In this document: positions 62,452-64,000 of the stretch, piece by piece | Layout: the number at the start of each line of letters is the position of its first letter | How positions within the stretch are numbered: position 1 is the first letter of the stretch | Assembly (NCBI GenBank): GCA_030442055.1 | Contig: JAUJEB010000003.1 | Location: 248,001-312,000 of the forward strand | Length of the DNA stretch: 64,000 bases | From: Agaribacillus aureus | Lineage (GTDB): Bacteria > Bacteroidota > Bacteroidia > Cytophagales > Cyclobacteriaceae | Direction of reading: 5' to 3' | Program-made: the position numbers and the translations under genes | The notes under the pieces: generated by a model | Seen by the model: only the letters and a program-made list of their open reading frames with translations | Database searches by the model: none | Told to the model about the DNA's origin: nothing

Positions 62452-63166
62452 AGAATCTATAAAGAATTAGCTTATTCTCCTTAAACATACCTATTACTTC
62501 GATATACTATCGACTTAGCGTGATTGTTTTCTTTCCATCCGGCAGGACCTATTAAGCGTCTCCCAATTAGTATAGCTAAAACCTTACAAAACTAGTTCCA
62601 CTTTAAACAAAAAAAAATAATGTTTTTCTGGAAAAATAAAATTAGGTTTTTTTCCTAATCGGGTCATTTGGAAGCTAATATAAGAATAAAAAGAGTTATC
62701 CAAAAAAATCACCTCCCCAAGTTCTAAATCCTACCGCGAAACCGGAAAAGAAAAGCTGTCGTGAATAGCGGGTAAATTAACTATGATATCTATATGATAT
62801 TGCTGCCCTCCAAATACCCACACGCTCACATTCCTCAAGAATCACCCTTTCCGGCCAATTCATTCATGCTAATCGACCCATACCCGCCGGGCCACCTTCC
62901 CCTGGGAAGGATTAATTATCCCTTTTTAAATAAGGAATAAAAAAAGCAACTAAGATCACCCACACAACCTATCCATAATCACAATCACACCCACCTCAAA
63001 CCCCTTACCCTCCCTAACAACTTATATACTCCCCTGTCAGTTTAGGGATGAACACAGTTTTTTTAAGTACCGGAATTATTAGCTGACTGTTAGAAGTTTC
63101 TGGAGCTTTTTATTATTTTTAAAGCTTTACTGTCAAAAACCATTTTTATATAAAACAACTAACCCG
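62452..63166. other. Long intergenic region between cheB-like gene and the Tricorn-like gene
   Basis: A 715-bp divergent stretch without a gene. ATTAGG-T7-CCTAAT (62641-62659) is a perfect hairpin. CCTTCCC/GGGAAGG lies near 62895-62910. From 62955 to 63035 the plus strand has no G at all, and its complement has four G tracts at 62990-63014 with loops of 1, 3 and 8 nt, close to a G-quadruplex. Confidence 0.45.
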
Positions 63167-64000
63167 ATGAATAAAATCGCCTTTACATTTTTTTTGACGC
63201 TCCTGTCATTCGAGATCTTTTCCCAAACCAACGCCAGAATGTTTCAGCACCCCGATGTATCCGAAACACACATTTGTTTTGTTTACGCCGGAGATATCTG
63301 GATTGCACCCAAAGACGGCGGAACCGCAGTACAGCTAAGTTCACCCAAAGGTGCGGAGTCATTCCCTAAATTTTCTCCCGATGGTAAATCCATTGCCTTT
63401 TCAGGAAACTATGGGGGAAATGTTGATGTATATACCATCCCCACTGCCGGTGGCGTTCCTTTCAGGCTTACCTATCACGGCATGAGCGACCGGGTGCTGG
63501 GATGGCATCCCGATGGGGAAAAGGTGCTTTTCAATTCTTCCCGGGAAAGTGGCAAACAGCGTTTCGGCCAGTTTTATACCGTTTCCAGGAAGGGGGGACT
63601 GGCGGAGAAACTGCCAATCGCTTATGGGGAATTTGCTTCGTATGCACCTGACGGCGATCGCGTAGCTTTTACAGACAGGTCAAGAGTATTTAGAACCTGG
63701 AAAAGGTATCGTGGAGGTGCCGCGCCTGATATTCTCCTGTTTGACCTCAAAACCCTCACCCATCAAAATATCACCTCTAACGCTTCCAACGATGAAGTCC
63801 CCATGTGGCACAACAATAAAATCTATTACTTATCGGATGAAGGACCATCAAAGCGTTACAATATTTGGGTATATGACCTCGACAAAGCCAGTAACACCCA
63901 ATTGACAAAATTTACAGAGTTTGATATACATTTCCCTTCTATTGGTCACAATGATCTTGTTTTTGAAGCCGGGGGAGATCTCTATTTAATGAATTTGAGT
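63167..64000 (+). CDS. Tricorn-protease-like S41 peptidase, N-terminal part
   Basis: The first 278 codons of a gene that runs off the right edge. A signal peptide covers about residues 1-20 (F-F-L-T-L-L-S-F-E-I-F-S-Q). The rest is the beginning of a six-bladed beta propeller with F-S-P-D-G-K-S-I-A-F and W-H-P-D-G-E-K-V-L-F repeats, typical of Tricorn protease homologues (TolB-like WD40 blades, then PDZ and S41 catalytic domains). R-Y-R-G-G-A-A-P-D-I near residue 185 is a strong mark of these proteins. The catalytic domain is outside the window. Confidence 0.85.
   Translation, partial: MNKIAFTFFLTLLSFEIFSQTNARMFQHPDVSETHICFVYAGDIWIAPKDGGTAVQLSSPKGAESFPKFSPDGKSIAFSGNYGGNVDVYTIPTAGGVPFRLTYHGMSDRVLGWHPDGEKVLFNSSRESGKQRFGQFYTVSRKGGLAEKLPIAYGEFASYAPDGDRVAFTDRSRVFRTWKRYRGGAAPDILLFDLKTLTHQNITSNASNDEVPMWHNNKIYYLSDEGPSKRYNIWVYDLDKASNTQLTKFTEFDIHFPSIGHNDLVFEAGGDLYLMNLS

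Noticed and set aside
1-64000. tRNA, rRNA, CRISPR, insertion sequences, prophage or defence islands
   Set aside because: No cloverleaf with a conserved T-loop, no regularly spaced repeats, and no transposase, integrase or phage gene was seen on reading both strands.

Overview
The window looks like chromosome of a Bacteroidota member, most likely of the Cytophagales type. The evidence is three SusC/SusD outer-membrane pairs, a FecR anti-sigma factor with a STN-bearing SusC, a DUF3179 lipoprotein, a PSD1/DUF1501 pair, a Tricorn-type protease, and almost no Shine-Dalgarno sequences. Both ends cut genes: bioA on the left and a Tricorn-like protease on the right. I see no tRNA, rRNA, CRISPR array, insertion sequence, phage gene or replication origin.

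Layout. 1-5.7 kb: start of bioA, a XylR-type regulator, and a minus-strand operon of two purple-acid-phosphatase-like metallophosphoesterases flanking a ChbG-type deacetylase. 5.7-9 kb: an ECF sigma factor with a very small downstream partner and a terminator, then DUF1697 and TauE/SafE genes. 8.9-13.3 kb: a Tat-exported molybdenum aldehyde oxidoreductase (YagTSR/PaoABC type) with a 74-residue cysteine-rich protein at the end of its operon. 13.7-20 kb: a secreted putative Cys/His hydrolase, an SRPBCC protein, a membrane-anchored PPP-like phosphatase with altered motifs, an S9 peptidase, and a DeoR regulator with a HAD hydrolase. 20.5-32.1 kb: two plus-strand SusC/SusD pairs with a methyltransferase and anhydro-MurNAc kinase (anmK) between them. 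32.3-35.3 kb: a DUF3179 lipoprotein whose parts appear to be in permuted order, a beta-barrel protein and a hypothetical. 35.7-41.9 kb: a three-gene operon (PSD1-type cytochrome/LamG protein, DUF1501, DUF2231-cytochrome-LRR). 42-43.2 kb: a second ECF sigma factor and a small lipoprotein. 43.2-58.9 kb: a long minus-strand utilization cluster (FecR, SusC, SusD, DUF2911-TPR, VOC, flavin amine oxidase, PIG-L deacetylase, sugar MFS, ROK kinase, rhamnogalacturonan-lyase-like enzyme). 59-62.5 kb: a GAF/PAS receptor without an output domain, downstream of a CheB whose catalytic histidine position is glutamine. 63.2 kb to the end: the Tricorn-like protease.

Most of the window serves import and breakdown of glycans: SusC/SusD pairs carry oligosaccharides across the outer membrane, lyases and deacetylases process them, an MFS permease imports sugar and kinases (ROK, AnmK) phosphorylate it. 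The most unusual points are the CheB without its histidine next to an output-less receptor, the permuted DUF3179 protein, the cysteine-rich partner of the molybdenum enzyme, a PPP-like phosphatase with altered active-site motifs, and a 16-bp near-palindromic motif (ACCCCAnAnTGGGGGA) shared by two separate intergenic regions. All family assignments come from reading motifs; no database search was run.
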